Positions 26,483 to 34,532 of a stretch of DNA of 37,272 bases are shown here, piece by piece. The translations under genes were made by a program, and so were the position numbers. The notes under the pieces are model-generated. The model ran no database searches, was not told where the DNA came from, and worked only from the letters and a program-made list of their open reading frames with translations. Each line of letters opens with the position of its first letter. Positions within the stretch are counted from its first letter, which is position 1. The DNA comes from Treponemataceae bacterium (GTDB lineage: Bacteria > Spirochaetota > Spirochaetia > Treponematales > Treponemataceae): NCBI GenBank assembly GCA_024680915.1, contig JAILBN010000129.1, positions 1 through 37,272 of the forward strand, read 5' to 3'.

Positions 26483-26500
26483 TTGTGAAAATTTTCACAG
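26483..26500. promoter_or_regulatory. Rex operator 2, upstream of the rex -35
   Basis: TGTGAAAATTTTCACA (26484-26499) is a perfect 16-bp palindrome of Rex-box type. Its centre is 76 bp from operator 1, about seven helical turns, so both sites lie on the same DNA face, with the promoter between them. Confidence 0.75.
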
Positions 26501-26533
26501 CGTGATTGTGTGAAGAAAGTGATTTGTTGCGCC

Positions 26534-26620
26534 AACTTACCGAGTTCCGCTTGCGCAGAACTCGACAGTTTTGGCGTGCGTCCATGCACGCAGATTGTTT
26601 ATTTAATTTCAACAACCCAG
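26534..26620. repeat. 87-bp direct repeat, copy 1 (carries a relic of the ilvE 3' end)
   Basis: Identical over 87 bp to 26647-26733. It contains two hairpins, CGAGTTC...GAACTCG and GCGTGC...GCACGC, and ends with the 22 bp that encode the last seven codons and stop of ilvE. Here those codons are detached from the gene. The 26379-26711 interval otherwise holds the rex promoter/operators and the spacer hairpin. Confidence 0.9.
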
Positions 26621-26622
26621 GC

Positions 26623-26649
26623 GTTCGGGCACATCCATGATGCCCGAAC
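26623..26649. repeat. Spacer hairpin between the two 87-bp copies
   Basis: GTTCGGGCA and TGCCCGAAC form perfect 9-bp arms around a 9-nt loop. The last three bases belong to copy 2. Confidence 0.75.
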
Positions 26650-26733
26650 TTACCGAGTTCCGCTTGCGCAGAACTCGACAGTTTTGGCGTGCGTCCATGC
26701 ACGCAGATTGTTTATTTAATTTCAACAACCCAG
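26647..26733. repeat. 87-bp direct repeat, copy 2 (overlaps the ilvE 3' end)
   Basis: Exact copy of 26534-26620 at a period of 113 bp. Bases 26712-26733 are the functional 3' end of ilvE. The adjoining hairpins could protect or end the ilvE transcript, although no T tract follows them. Confidence 0.9.
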
Positions 26734-27737
26734 TTTTCGGGAGCCTTGAGGCGGCCCATCTGGATTCCTGTAAGTGTGTCGTAAAGCTTTGTAAGGACTG
26801 GACCCATCTCGTCCTTTCCTCCATTGTATACGATCTCTTTACCGTGGTCGTTGATTTTTCCGACGGGTGAGATGACTGCAGCTGTACCGCAAAGTCCGCA
26901 CTCAACGAAGTCAGCCAGCTCGTTCTTGTTGACCTTTCTTTCCTCCACCTCGATATTGCAGTAATCCTTAGCTACTGTAAGGAGAGAACGGCGGGTGATA
27001 GAAGGCAGGATAGAATCGGATTTAGGGGTTACCAGCTTTCCGTCCTTTGTGATGAAAATGATGTTCGCACCACCTGTTTCTTCTATATATGTGTGTGTCG
27101 CAGGATCTGTATAGATGTTCTCTGCGAAGCCGCATTTATGGGCATCAACAATATTGTAAAGGCTCATGGCATAGTTAAGGCCTGCTTTGATGTCTCCTGT
27201 TCCATGGGGTGCGGCGCGGTCAAGGTCAGAAAGGCGTACAGTGATTGGTTTTACTCCTCCCTTGAAATAAGGTCCTACCGGGGTTACCAGAATGCGGAAC
27301 TGATATTCGTCAGCGGGTTTTACTCCGATTACGGGGCTTGAGCCGAACATATACGGGCGGATATAAAGGGTTGCACCTGTTCCGTAAGGAGGAACATAAT
27401 CTATGTTTGCCTTTACCACGTCAAGAACGGCCTCTACGAATCTTTCCTTTGGAAATACTGGCATTTCAAGGCGGCGGCAGGAATTCTCCATGCGCTCTCC
27501 GTTCAAGTCCGGGCGGAAGGTAACGATTCTTCCATCCTGTGTTGTGTAAGCCTTAAGACCTTCGAAACAGGTCTGGGCATACTGAAGGACACCGGCACAC
27601 TCAGAGATGACGACCTTGTCATCGTCGGTGAGGACCCCGTCATCCCATGCGCCGTCTTTGAAATTAGCTACGAAACGTTTTTCAGTTTTCATGTAACCGA
27701 AAGAAAGGTTTGCCCAGTCGAGATTTATTTTACTCAT
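26712..27737 (-). CDS. ilvE: Branched-chain amino acid aminotransferase
   Basis: A 341-residue fold-type IV PLP enzyme that interconverts Val, Leu and Ile with their 2-oxoacids. The PLP lysine is Lys184 in GDIKAGLNYA; EETGGANIIFI and the C-terminal GLCGTAAVISPVG loop are characteristic of the larger BCAT type II group (about 340-360 residues). AGGAGG lies 7 nt before the ATG. The final seven codons and stop belong to an exact repeat present again 113 bp away, so the C-terminus may have been rewritten by a duplication or insertion event. Monocistronic with a long leader. Confidence 0.93.
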   Translation of the reverse strand: MSKINLDWANLSFGYMKTEKRFVANFKDGAWDDGVLTDDDKVVISECAGVLQYAQTCFEGLKAYTTQDGRIVTFRPDLNGERMENSCRRLEMPVFPKERFVEAVLDVVKANIDYVPPYGTGATLYIRPYMFGSSPVIGVKPADEYQFRILVTPVGPYFKGGVKPITVRLSDLDRAAPHGTGDIKAGLNYAMSLYNIVDAHKCGFAENIYTDPATHTYIEETGGANIIFITKDGKLVTPKSDSILPSITRRSLLTVAKDYCNIEVEERKVNKNELADFVECGLCGTAAVISPVGKINDHGKEIVYNGGKDEMGPVLTKLYDTLTGIQMGRLKAPENWVVEIK

Positions 27738-27763
27738 GATAATCCTCCTGATAAAAGCTTTGT

Positions 27764-27808
27764 ATTGATACTCCCGCGCTGATTGTTCGGCGCATCCGGG
27801 TATGCAAT
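27764..27808 (-). promoter_or_regulatory. Structured 5' leader of ilvE
   Basis: In the ilvE leader, ATTG/CAAT, ATAC/GTAT, CC/GG and GCGC/GCGC segments can stack into an imperfect 14-bp hairpin with small bulges and a 10-nt loop. It ends about 27 nt before the start codon. This could be a regulatory leader, but no T-box or known riboswitch consensus was recognised. Confidence 0.3.
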
Positions 27809-27832
27809 TTCTTACTTAATTAATACTTAATA

Positions 27833-27861
27833 ATCTTAAACCATATTAAAAATACTTGCAA
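27833..27861 (-). promoter_or_regulatory. Candidate ilvE promoter
   Basis: Minus strand TTGCAA (27861-27856), 17-bp spacer, TAAGAT (27838-27833), each 4/6. The leader would be about 90 nt. The rest of 27738-28033 is AT-rich and otherwise featureless. Confidence 0.4.
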
Positions 27862-28033
27862 GTAGAGAGGAATTGAGTTGCAGGAACCTTATCAATGGCC
27901 GTCGAAAATAAACGTTTCCTTAAATTCAAAAAAAAGTTGCTTCTGGATAATCATTACCTAAGATATTTAAAAAAAACATGTTACTATACTTGTATATTGA
28001 TTTAGGACAAAAGTCCTTATTTTCGGAGGTTTT

Positions 28034-29017
28034 ATGAAGAAAATCAGTTTACTTATCGTTTTTGTGGCAGCTTTGCTTGTGTTCACCTCATGTTTGAGTG
28101 ATGACGGTGGAGTTCTCTCCGCGAAGAAGACTATAACAATGCCTGCAGAAATAGGTAACATCCCGGAAGGTTCTACACTTGCCATTAACGTAGATCCGAA
28201 TTTTGAGCTTCTTTGGGAAATGGAACCAGAGGAAATAGTAAATTCCCCATTCACGAATGAATACGTTGAGGAAGCTTATGACGAATACTTCTCCATCAAT
28301 GGTGGAGCAACTATTGGTACTATTTATTATTCTCCATTCCGTAGAGGAGGTGTGACACCGGAATTCCTTAAAGAGCAGGCCGAGGCTGTTTTTGAGTATT
28401 ATCTGACGACAGAGAAGGGTGTATACTTCTTACCTGATCCTGAGAACCCAAAGAGTCTTTATTCAACAGCACCTGCAGATTTTGACTACAATACATGGCC
28501 TTATGAGCCTGTGCTTATCGCCGGTGGTGAGACTATTGCACCGAAATTTGTAATGGCAGAAGATCCTGCTGCAGCGGATTATACTCTTGATGTTCACTTC
28601 AAGCTTGAGGCTAAGATTTATCAGGTTATAGATTTTTCACCTGAAGAAAGCTATCTTAAGGATTACTGGGATGAAGACAACAGATACCTGAAACAGAATG
28701 GTGATGTTTTCATGCGTTATGATGTTCTGTCCAATTATACTCTTACCAACAATGCGACCGGTGAGAAGGTCTGTGATATCATGACACCTCAGGGAGATGG
28801 CCATATCAATTCAGATTCACACTATAGTATGTTTGGTAGTGAATTCCTTACGAATACAGAAGATGCCGCTGCCTTCCTTAATTCCTATGATTTCGCAGAC
28901 AAGGCTCTTGATTTTGTGATCGCATCTGTAGAGGGTGTTATTCCCCGCCTGAGAGTCCTTTGGTACTGCAATTCTGATGACATGACGATCGTATATCCGG
29001 AAGTAGCCGCAGAATAA
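28034..29017 (+). CDS. Putative lipoprotein, unknown function
   Basis: 327 residues beginning with a short signal and lipobox LVFTSC (Cys20), then an acidic, aromatic-rich exported domain. It has no transmembrane segment and no domain I can name. It is monocistronic, with GGAGG 4-5 nt before the ATG, a small AGGAC-AAAA-GTCCT hairpin in the leader (28004-28017) and a strong terminator after it. Such a dedicated unit, together with codon usage rich in GAA/GAT/CTT, suggests good expression. Location is probably the periplasmic face of either membrane. Confidence 0.75.
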   Translation: MKKISLLIVFVAALLVFTSCLSDDGGVLSAKKTITMPAEIGNIPEGSTLAINVDPNFELLWEMEPEEIVNSPFTNEYVEEAYDEYFSINGGATIGTIYYSPFRRGGVTPEFLKEQAEAVFEYYLTTEKGVYFLPDPENPKSLYSTAPADFDYNTWPYEPVLIAGGETIAPKFVMAEDPAAADYTLDVHFKLEAKIYQVIDFSPEESYLKDYWDEDNRYLKQNGDVFMRYDVLSNYTLTNNATGEKVCDIMTPQGDGHINSDSHYSMFGSEFLTNTEDAAAFLNSYDFADKALDFVIASVEGVIPRLRVLWYCNSDDMTIVYPEVAAE

Positions 29018-29046
29018 TTGATGTAATGCCCTTTCCGGTATGACAG

Positions 29047-29085
29047 AAGACCGCGTTTCCTTAGTGAGATGCGGTCTTTTTTTTT
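29047..29085 (+). terminator. Rho-independent terminator after the 28034 lipoprotein
   Basis: AAGACCGCGTTTC pairs with GAGATGCGGTCTT over 13 bp (two G-T) around a 6-nt loop, ending in a run of nine T. Confidence 0.85.
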
Positions 29086-29198
29086 ACAATTTTATTTTCC
29101 AACCCTTGCATTTTATGCTGTTTTTTTTATCATAAAGCGAAGTAACACTTTTTTTATATCAGGGTGTTTGAATTTATGAAAACAGGAAACATTGCGCA

Positions 29199-29747
29199 AT
29201 GAAAAAAAAGAAAGATGCGGTGACTTTAGATGATTTTACCGCACTATATGAGAAATATGGACCGATGGTGCTCAGACGCTGCCGGTTTCTGCTTAAAGAT
29301 GAGGAAAAGGCTCTTGATGCAATGCAGGATGTGTTCGTCCGTATCCTTGAGAAGCGGACGACATTATCTTCTGTTTGTTCCAGTCTTTTTTATACGGTTG
29401 CCACCCGTGTCTGCCTTAATAAAATCAGGGCTGATAAAATAAGGTCAGGCCCGTCATTGGAAAACCTCGTAATTGATATTGCTGATAATATTACGGCTAA
29501 TCATGAGGAGGTAGCGGATACATCTGCTCTGCTTGATGTTATTTTTTCGGAGACGAAAGAGGATACAAGAGAGATGGCAGTCCTTCACTACGTGGATGGA
29601 TACACACTTGAGGAGACTGCTGAAAAAATGAATATGTCAGTATCCGGAGTCAGGAAAAGATTATCTGTACTAAGAACAAAGGCCCTTGCCTGTGTGACTA
29701 TGGTAATGGTTCTTTTTTCTGGATTTACGAATATTGGCAGGAGATAG
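29199..29747 (+). CDS. ECF-type RNA polymerase sigma factor with hydrophobic C-terminal tail
   Basis: 182 residues with region 2 (about 10-55: ALYEKYGPMVLRRCRFLL then ALDAMQDVFVRILEKR, the DAMQDVF motif being typical of region 2.2) and region 4 (about 115-160: HYVDGYTLEETAEKMNMSVSGVRKRL helix-turn-helix). It directs polymerase to a small regulon. Unusually, it ends in an about 16-residue hydrophobic stretch (ALACVTMVMVLFSGF, 161-175) then TNIGRR, which could bind membrane or the partner protein. The next gene starts 4 nt after the stop, so the two are made together; that gene product is the likely anti-sigma factor. AGGAAA lies about 12 nt before the ATG, a weak site. Confidence 0.88.
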   Translation: MKKKKDAVTLDDFTALYEKYGPMVLRRCRFLLKDEEKALDAMQDVFVRILEKRTTLSSVCSSLFYTVATRVCLNKIRADKIRSGPSLENLVIDIADNITANHEEVADTSALLDVIFSETKEDTREMAVLHYVDGYTLEETAEKMNMSVSGVRKRLSVLRTKALACVTMVMVLFSGFTNIGRR

Positions 29748-29751
29748 TGCT

Positions 29752-30546
29752 ATGGGGAAAAAAACGAGAATCCTTGAACAAATCAAAGCTGGGGAGTTAT
29801 CCTCCTCCAAATATGCGGAATTTTCAGAAGGTTCAGCTGGTAATCTTTTTCAGGAGCTTTCTGCGCTTGAGAAATCCGACAGGGAAATCCTTGCGGCCTA
29901 TCCGGCTTCAGAAATGCAGGCCGCGGTAGCTGCAAAGCTTGCGGCGTCAAGCTTCAAGGACAGGACGGGCGGCTGGAACCTTATAAGGATAGTCGCCTGT
30001 GCGGCTGTTCTTTGTCTTGCTCTTATGGTGCCCTTCTTTGTGTTGAGGAATACCGGTACCGTCACAAAGGAGGCGCTGGGAGTATCCTTGGAGGCGGCGA
30101 CGGACGAAAGCCGGGCCAAGGGCGCTGGTTCCCGGATGTATCTGTACAAGAAAGTGGGAGACAAGGCTGTGAAGCTTTCCGACAGCGACAGCGTGTCGGA
30201 GGGAGATATAATTCAGATAAGCTATGTATCATCCGGTGCCAAATATGGAGCTATAGTTTCCGTGGATGGTAATGGAGTGGTGACCCAGCATTATCCTGAA
30301 TATGGATATACTTCGGCTCTGCTTGAGACGAACGGAGAAATCCCCCTGGAGTATTCATACCAGCTTGATGATGCACCTTCTTTTGAGCGTTTCCTGCTTA
30401 TAACAGGTGATAAACCTTTTTCAGTTAGTGGTATAGTTGATGCTGTTGATTCTTTTACTAATAAAAATTTGTCCATTAAAGCTGATTTTTCAAAATATCT
30501 TCCGAAAAATACGAAGTTGACGGAACTGCTGCTTTTAAAAAAATAA
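29752..30546 (+). CDS. Single-pass membrane protein with DUF4384-like domain, probable anti-sigma factor
   Basis: 264 residues: a cytoplasmic helical N-terminus (1-70), one transmembrane helix (about 76-98) and a periplasmic C-terminus. The latter (SEGDIIQISYVSSGAKYGA ... VSVDGNGVVTQHYPE ... ERFLLITGDKPF) follows the DUF4384 pattern, a domain often associated with bacterial caspase-like proteins. Topology and coupling to the sigma gene are those of a transmembrane anti-sigma factor, though no classical ZAS zinc motif is seen in the N-terminus. AGGAG lies 8 nt before ATG 29752. It is followed 19 bp later by the caspase gene. The sensor role is inferred. Confidence 0.7.
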   Translation: MGKKTRILEQIKAGELSSSKYAEFSEGSAGNLFQELSALEKSDREILAAYPASEMQAAVAAKLAASSFKDRTGGWNLIRIVACAAVLCLALMVPFFVLRNTGTVTKEALGVSLEAATDESRAKGAGSRMYLYKKVGDKAVKLSDSDSVSEGDIIQISYVSSGAKYGAIVSVDGNGVVTQHYPEYGYTSALLETNGEIPLEYSYQLDDAPSFERFLLITGDKPFSVSGIVDAVDSFTNKNLSIKADFSKYLPKNTKLTELLLLKK

Positions 30547-30565
30547 GGGATTGTAGGAGATGAGC

Positions 30566-32908
30566 ATGAAAACGATAAAAAATATTTCGACTTTGTTGCT
30601 GATTCTTATATTTTGTGCAGAAAGTATTTTTGCTGCCGATTCTTCTTCAAATGGGACTTCCATTGAGCGATATGCCTTATATGTCGCGTCGAACAAGGGT
30701 GGTGAAGACAGGGAGACCCTTAAATACGCGGGAACCGATGCGGAAGGTCTTGCAAAAACAATGATAGAAATCGGGGGTATAAGAAAGCAGAACAGTTTTA
30801 TACTTGTAGATTCTACCCGGGATGAAATTGAAGGAGCTTTCGACAACATTACCTCGATAATAGAACGCAACAGGTACAAGGCGAAGAGAGTGGAATTCAT
30901 CTTCTATTATTCGGGACATTCCGATGAGGAAGCTTTGCTTTTAGGAAATGAGAAGTATGGATATTCTGACTTGAAATCAGATATATCTAAGGTACCCAGC
31001 GATATTCACGTGGTAATGCTTGATTCCTGCTTCTCCGGTAATTTTATCAGGGCAAAGGGCGGTTCCCGTCAGAAATCCTTCCTTATGGACGATGCCTCCG
31101 TTGTACAGGGACATGCCTACCTTTCCTCCAGTTCCGAAAGTGAAAGCTCTCAGGAATCGGACCTTATAGGTGCCTCCTATTTTACGCATTCGCTTATAAC
31201 AGGACTGCGTGGAGCAGCTGACACATCAGGTGACAACAGGGTTTCTCTCAATGAGCTCTATTATTACGCCTTCAATGATACTCTTGCAAGGACAGAGACC
31301 TCAGTCATAGGTCCTCAGCATCCTTCCTTCAATATAACCCTTGTAGGTTCCGGTGACTTGGTGCTTACGGATCTTTCTGATGCTGAGTCTATGATTATCC
31401 TTCCTGCTGAGGCAGAGGGAAGGTATATCGTGAGGACTTTGGACGGAAAGCTTGCCTCCGAGGTGAACAAAATCCGGGGCAGTCAGCTTTCAGTAGCTTT
31501 GCCGGCAGGTTATTACTCTGTGACTGTCGTTACTCCAGTCAGCACGGGGCAGACTAACATCCGCCTTACCGCAGGAAACTCTTTCAGGCTTGCCTCTGAT
31601 GGAATAACACAGATTCCTCTTACAGAAGGCGTTGCCCGTGGAGGGGCTGTGTTGTCTGAAACAGCTGTGGATGCCTCCAGCCTTATGACTGATGCTGCGG
31701 CAGTTTCCGGATTAGCGGCAGGCGAGTTAAGCGTTTCCGGAGCTTCAAGGATATTCGGATATGAGGATTCCTCCTTGGATTCAGAAGAAGAAATTGTTCT
31801 TCAAAGAGCAAGGCGAAATGCTGCAAGGTCTTATGGTGTGAATCTCGGTGATGATTACTATGATGACGATTACGATGACCTGACCTCAGCAACGTCGGCA
31901 AAGGTGGAATATGATCCTATCTCTGTCGCCGTGTTGCCGGGAATTTTCATCCCTGATGAATACGATAACGTCAATTTCGGAATTGGATCTATTTTTATCA
32001 GCAATGAGAATGTTCAGGGATTCCAGATTTCCGGCTTGATAGGAACTGTGAAAAAACAATTGGCTGGTGTTCAGATTTCAGGACTTATGAGTAAACTGAA
32101 CGGGACAGGAAACGGTATTATGATAAGTGGAGCCCTTAATACGGTGAAAAGTGATTTCCGCGGTATTCAATACGCAGGCTTTGGAAATTTCAGCAGTGGC
32201 GATATCCGTGGAACACAAATCGCAGGTTTTATGAACAGAGCCTCCGGTAAACTAAATGGTATGCAGATAGCAGGCTTCCTGAACATCGCTGGTAATGTCC
32301 AGGGCTCACAGATAGGTTTTATAAATATAGCAGATTCCTGTTCCGGAGCCTCAATCGGTGTCTTCAATTTTATAAAGAATGGAATAAACTCAAGCTCCGT
32401 ATTCTGGGAGAATAATGGGATGGGTATTCAGTACCAGGGCGGAACAAAGGCCTTCTTTACGACTTTCCTGGCCAGCTCCATAATTCCAAGCGAGGACGAC
32501 AAATCCTTTGTTTTAGGATATGGAATGGGAACCCAGGTGGGCGGAGGCTTTATCAATTTTGATATAGAACTTTTGGGTAAGTATATTTTTGATCCGGATT
32601 ATGTGCTGCCCAAGCTGGAAAATATAGGACTTTCTGATAACCCTTCCGCTGGGGAAGCCCAAGCTACAGTCATTGAATTAGTGGACGGTTTCCAAAAAAG
32701 ATTCTATCCGTCCGCAAGGATAACAGCCAACATGAGGTTCGGCAGTCATTTCGGGATATATGCATCCTTCAATGCCGACTTAAGGGTATTGGGATGGAAC
32801 GACAAGGTGTTCGACTACTGGGATGATGAATTCAGTCATTATGATTTTCCTGTTAATGGTGCCGATTGTACTGTCAGAACATACTGGACCTTCGGTATAA
32901 AATTCTAA
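30566..32908 (+). CDS. Secreted caspase-family protease fused to surface-repeat/barrel domain
   Basis: 780 residues. A signal peptide (to about residue 24) precedes a C14 caspase-like domain (about 36-265) with the His/Cys dyad His118 in YYSGHSDEE and Cys155 in LDSCFSGNF. A beta-rich segment (about 280-365) and an acidic linker (DDYYDDDYDD) follow. Then come at least six repeats of the form GxQIxGFxN (GVQISGL, GIQYAGFGN, GTQIAGFMN, GMQIAGFLN, GSQIGFIN), as in LA_2272-type spirochaetal surface proteins. The last about 150 residues look like barrel strands and end in Phe, as outer-membrane proteins do. AGGAG is 6 nt before ATG 30566 and abuts the ATG at 30560. Third gene of the sigma-membrane-caspase unit. 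The cleavage target is unknown. Confidence 0.8.
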   Translation: MKTIKNISTLLLILIFCAESIFAADSSSNGTSIERYALYVASNKGGEDRETLKYAGTDAEGLAKTMIEIGGIRKQNSFILVDSTRDEIEGAFDNITSIIERNRYKAKRVEFIFYYSGHSDEEALLLGNEKYGYSDLKSDISKVPSDIHVVMLDSCFSGNFIRAKGGSRQKSFLMDDASVVQGHAYLSSSSESESSQESDLIGASYFTHSLITGLRGAADTSGDNRVSLNELYYYAFNDTLARTETSVIGPQHPSFNITLVGSGDLVLTDLSDAESMIILPAEAEGRYIVRTLDGKLASEVNKIRGSQLSVALPAGYYSVTVVTPVSTGQTNIRLTAGNSFRLASDGITQIPLTEGVARGGAVLSETAVDASSLMTDAAAVSGLAAGELSVSGASRIFGYEDSSLDSEEEIVLQRARRNAARSYGVNLGDDYYDDDYDDLTSATSAKVEYDPISVAVLPGIFIPDEYDNVNFGIGSIFISNENVQGFQISGLIGTVKKQLAGVQISGLMSKLNGTGNGIMISGALNTVKSDFRGIQYAGFGNFSSGDIRGTQIAGFMNRASGKLNGMQIAGFLNIAGNVQGSQIGFINIADSCSGASIGVFNFIKNGINSSSVFWENNGMGIQYQGGTKAFFTTFLASSIIPSEDDKSFVLGYGMGTQVGGGFINFDIELLGKYIFDPDYVLPKLENIGLSDNPSAGEAQATVIELVDGFQKRFYPSARITANMRFGSHFGIYASFNADLRVLGWNDKVFDYWDDEFSHYDFPVNGADCTVRTYWTFGIKF

Positions 32909-32918
32909 TAAAAATAAG

Positions 32919-33025
32919 AGGGGGAAGTCTCCCCCTGCCTCCAGCCTCCTCGACCGCATTCCATGCGGCCTGCGGGGGCTTCCGTCACCCCCTCTCCTAA
33001 GGGGGAGGCCCCCTTAAAATCCCCC
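32919..33025. repeat. Cluster of G/C-run inverted repeats after the caspase gene
   Basis: Four hairpins in about 100 bp: AGGGGGA/TCCCCCT (32919-32936), CCGCA/TGCGG (32954-32968), GGGGG/CCCCC (32974-32992) and AAGGGGG/CCCCCTT (32999-33015), then another C run. No T tract follows the first, so termination is uncertain. The composition is unlike flanking genes and suggests a dispersed intergenic element. Confidence 0.6.
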
Positions 33026-33133
33026 ATGAAATCCTAATTAGCGGACTGCAATATTTTGATATCCACGAATAACATCAATTGTGTATCTCCTTGTAAAACT
33101 GATATAATCCAGGCAGCCGGGAGGCATTTTTTT

Positions 33134-34492
33134 ATGAGCCATCTTTTTTCTAAAAAAGATATATGGTCGTTAGTATGGCCTCTTATGATAGAGCAGCTTC
33201 TGGCCATAACCTTGGGGATCGCTGACATCATCATGGTGGCCACACTGGGAGAGTCCGCTGTCTCAGGAGTTTCTCTTGTCGATTCTATTTTTGTATTCAT
33301 AAACCAGCTTTTTGCGGCACTTGCTACCGGTGGTTCTGTGGTTTGTTCCCAGTACATCGGTAAGGGCAGCCCTGAGCTTGCCTCCAAAACAGCCAAGCAG
33401 TTGATAGGAACTGTCTTTGTAAGTGCTGTCCTTGTGGCAGTCATAGGTTTTTTCAGCAATAAGGGGCTTCTTTCTTTTCTTTTCGGGGATATAGAAGCTT
33501 CTGTCATGGACAATGCCAGCACCTATTTCTCCTGGATGCTTCTGGGGCTTCCTTCTGTAGCTCTTTACAATGCCTGTGCCGCTCTCTTCCGTGCTCAAAG
33601 GAATTCCCGTATATCAATGTTCACAGGCTTCATAATCAACGTCCTCAACATCGGTGGAAACGCTGTAATGCTCTACGGGCTCCACTTTGGTGTGGAAGGT
33701 GTGGCGATTCCGACCTTCATTGCGAGAACGACTGCCGCGATAATCCTTCTGCTGCTCTTATATCAGCCCCGCCAATTCAAAAAGCTTCATATTGATCAGG
33801 TATTCTCGATAAAAGGAATTATCCGGACAAAACCGGATTTTTATCTTATCAAAAAAATACTGCAGATAGGCGTTCCCAACGGGCTTGAGAACAGTATGTT
33901 CCAGCTGGGAAAAATCCTTGTGGTGACCTTGGTGGCAACCTTTGGAACCGGGGCTATAGCCGCGAATGCTGCGTCAAACACGATTTCCGCTTTTGAGGTG
34001 TTGCCAGCGTCTTCTATAGGACTTGCGATGCTGACCGTTATAGGCCAATGCATGGGGGCTAAGCGTCCTGACGAGGCAGTTTACTACACAAAGCGTATGA
34101 TGGCAGCCGCCTATCTCAGTATGGCGGCTCTGAATGTGCCTCTTTTGCTTTCTGCCCGGTGGCTGATCGGTATTTACGGCATGTCTCCCGAAACTACGGA
34201 GCTGGGCTGGCGGATGCTTATGTGCCACGGCTTGTGCGGCATTGTTTTCTGGCCGGCTTCCTTTACTTTGCCCAATGCGCTCCGGGCCGCCAATGACGCG
34301 CGCTACACGATGGTTGTCTCTCTTATCTCCATGTGGACGGTGCGTGTTGGTTTAAGCTATGTTTATGCCAATACCTTCGGTATGGGAGCCTTCGGAGTCT
34401 GGGTCGCCATGGCTACGGACTGGGTTTTCCGCGGAGCCTTTTTTATAATCCGCTTCAAAAGCGGCAAGTGGAAGAACCGCCAGCTTGTGTAG
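33134..34492 (+). CDS. MATE-family multidrug efflux transporter
   Basis: 452 residues with about twelve hydrophobic helices in two similar bundles, the MATE arrangement. It exports organic cations or drugs by Na+ or H+ antiport. Typical N-terminal wording is WPLMIEQLLAITLGIADIIMV, and the PNGLENSMFQLGKILV block opens the second half. The frame is open to 33056, but ATG 33134 has GGGAGG 9 nt upstream and gives the normal N-terminus. It stands alone between two repeat regions. Confidence 0.92.
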   Translation: MSHLFSKKDIWSLVWPLMIEQLLAITLGIADIIMVATLGESAVSGVSLVDSIFVFINQLFAALATGGSVVCSQYIGKGSPELASKTAKQLIGTVFVSAVLVAVIGFFSNKGLLSFLFGDIEASVMDNASTYFSWMLLGLPSVALYNACAALFRAQRNSRISMFTGFIINVLNIGGNAVMLYGLHFGVEGVAIPTFIARTTAAIILLLLLYQPRQFKKLHIDQVFSIKGIIRTKPDFYLIKKILQIGVPNGLENSMFQLGKILVVTLVATFGTGAIAANAASNTISAFEVLPASSIGLAMLTVIGQCMGAKRPDEAVYYTKRMMAAAYLSMAALNVPLLLSARWLIGIYGMSPETTELGWRMLMCHGLCGIVFWPASFTLPNALRAANDARYTMVVSLISMWTVRVGLSYVYANTFGMGAFGVWVAMATDWVFRGAFFIIRFKSGKWKNRQLV

Positions 34493-34532
34493 AAGTCGGG
34501 ATTTTCACAATTCTGCGCGGGAATCAGGCTTT

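Noticed and set aside
26534-26733. Integron attC-like site
   Set aside because: The inverted arms and hairpins are suggestive, but the RYYYAAC/GTTRRRY core pair is not present at the ends and no integrase gene is nearby.
26439-26905. Minus-strand frames of 87 and 98 codons across the 87-bp repeats
   Set aside because: They are translations of the hairpin repeats (and partly of the ilvE antisense/other frame), with no ribosome site and no family resemblance.
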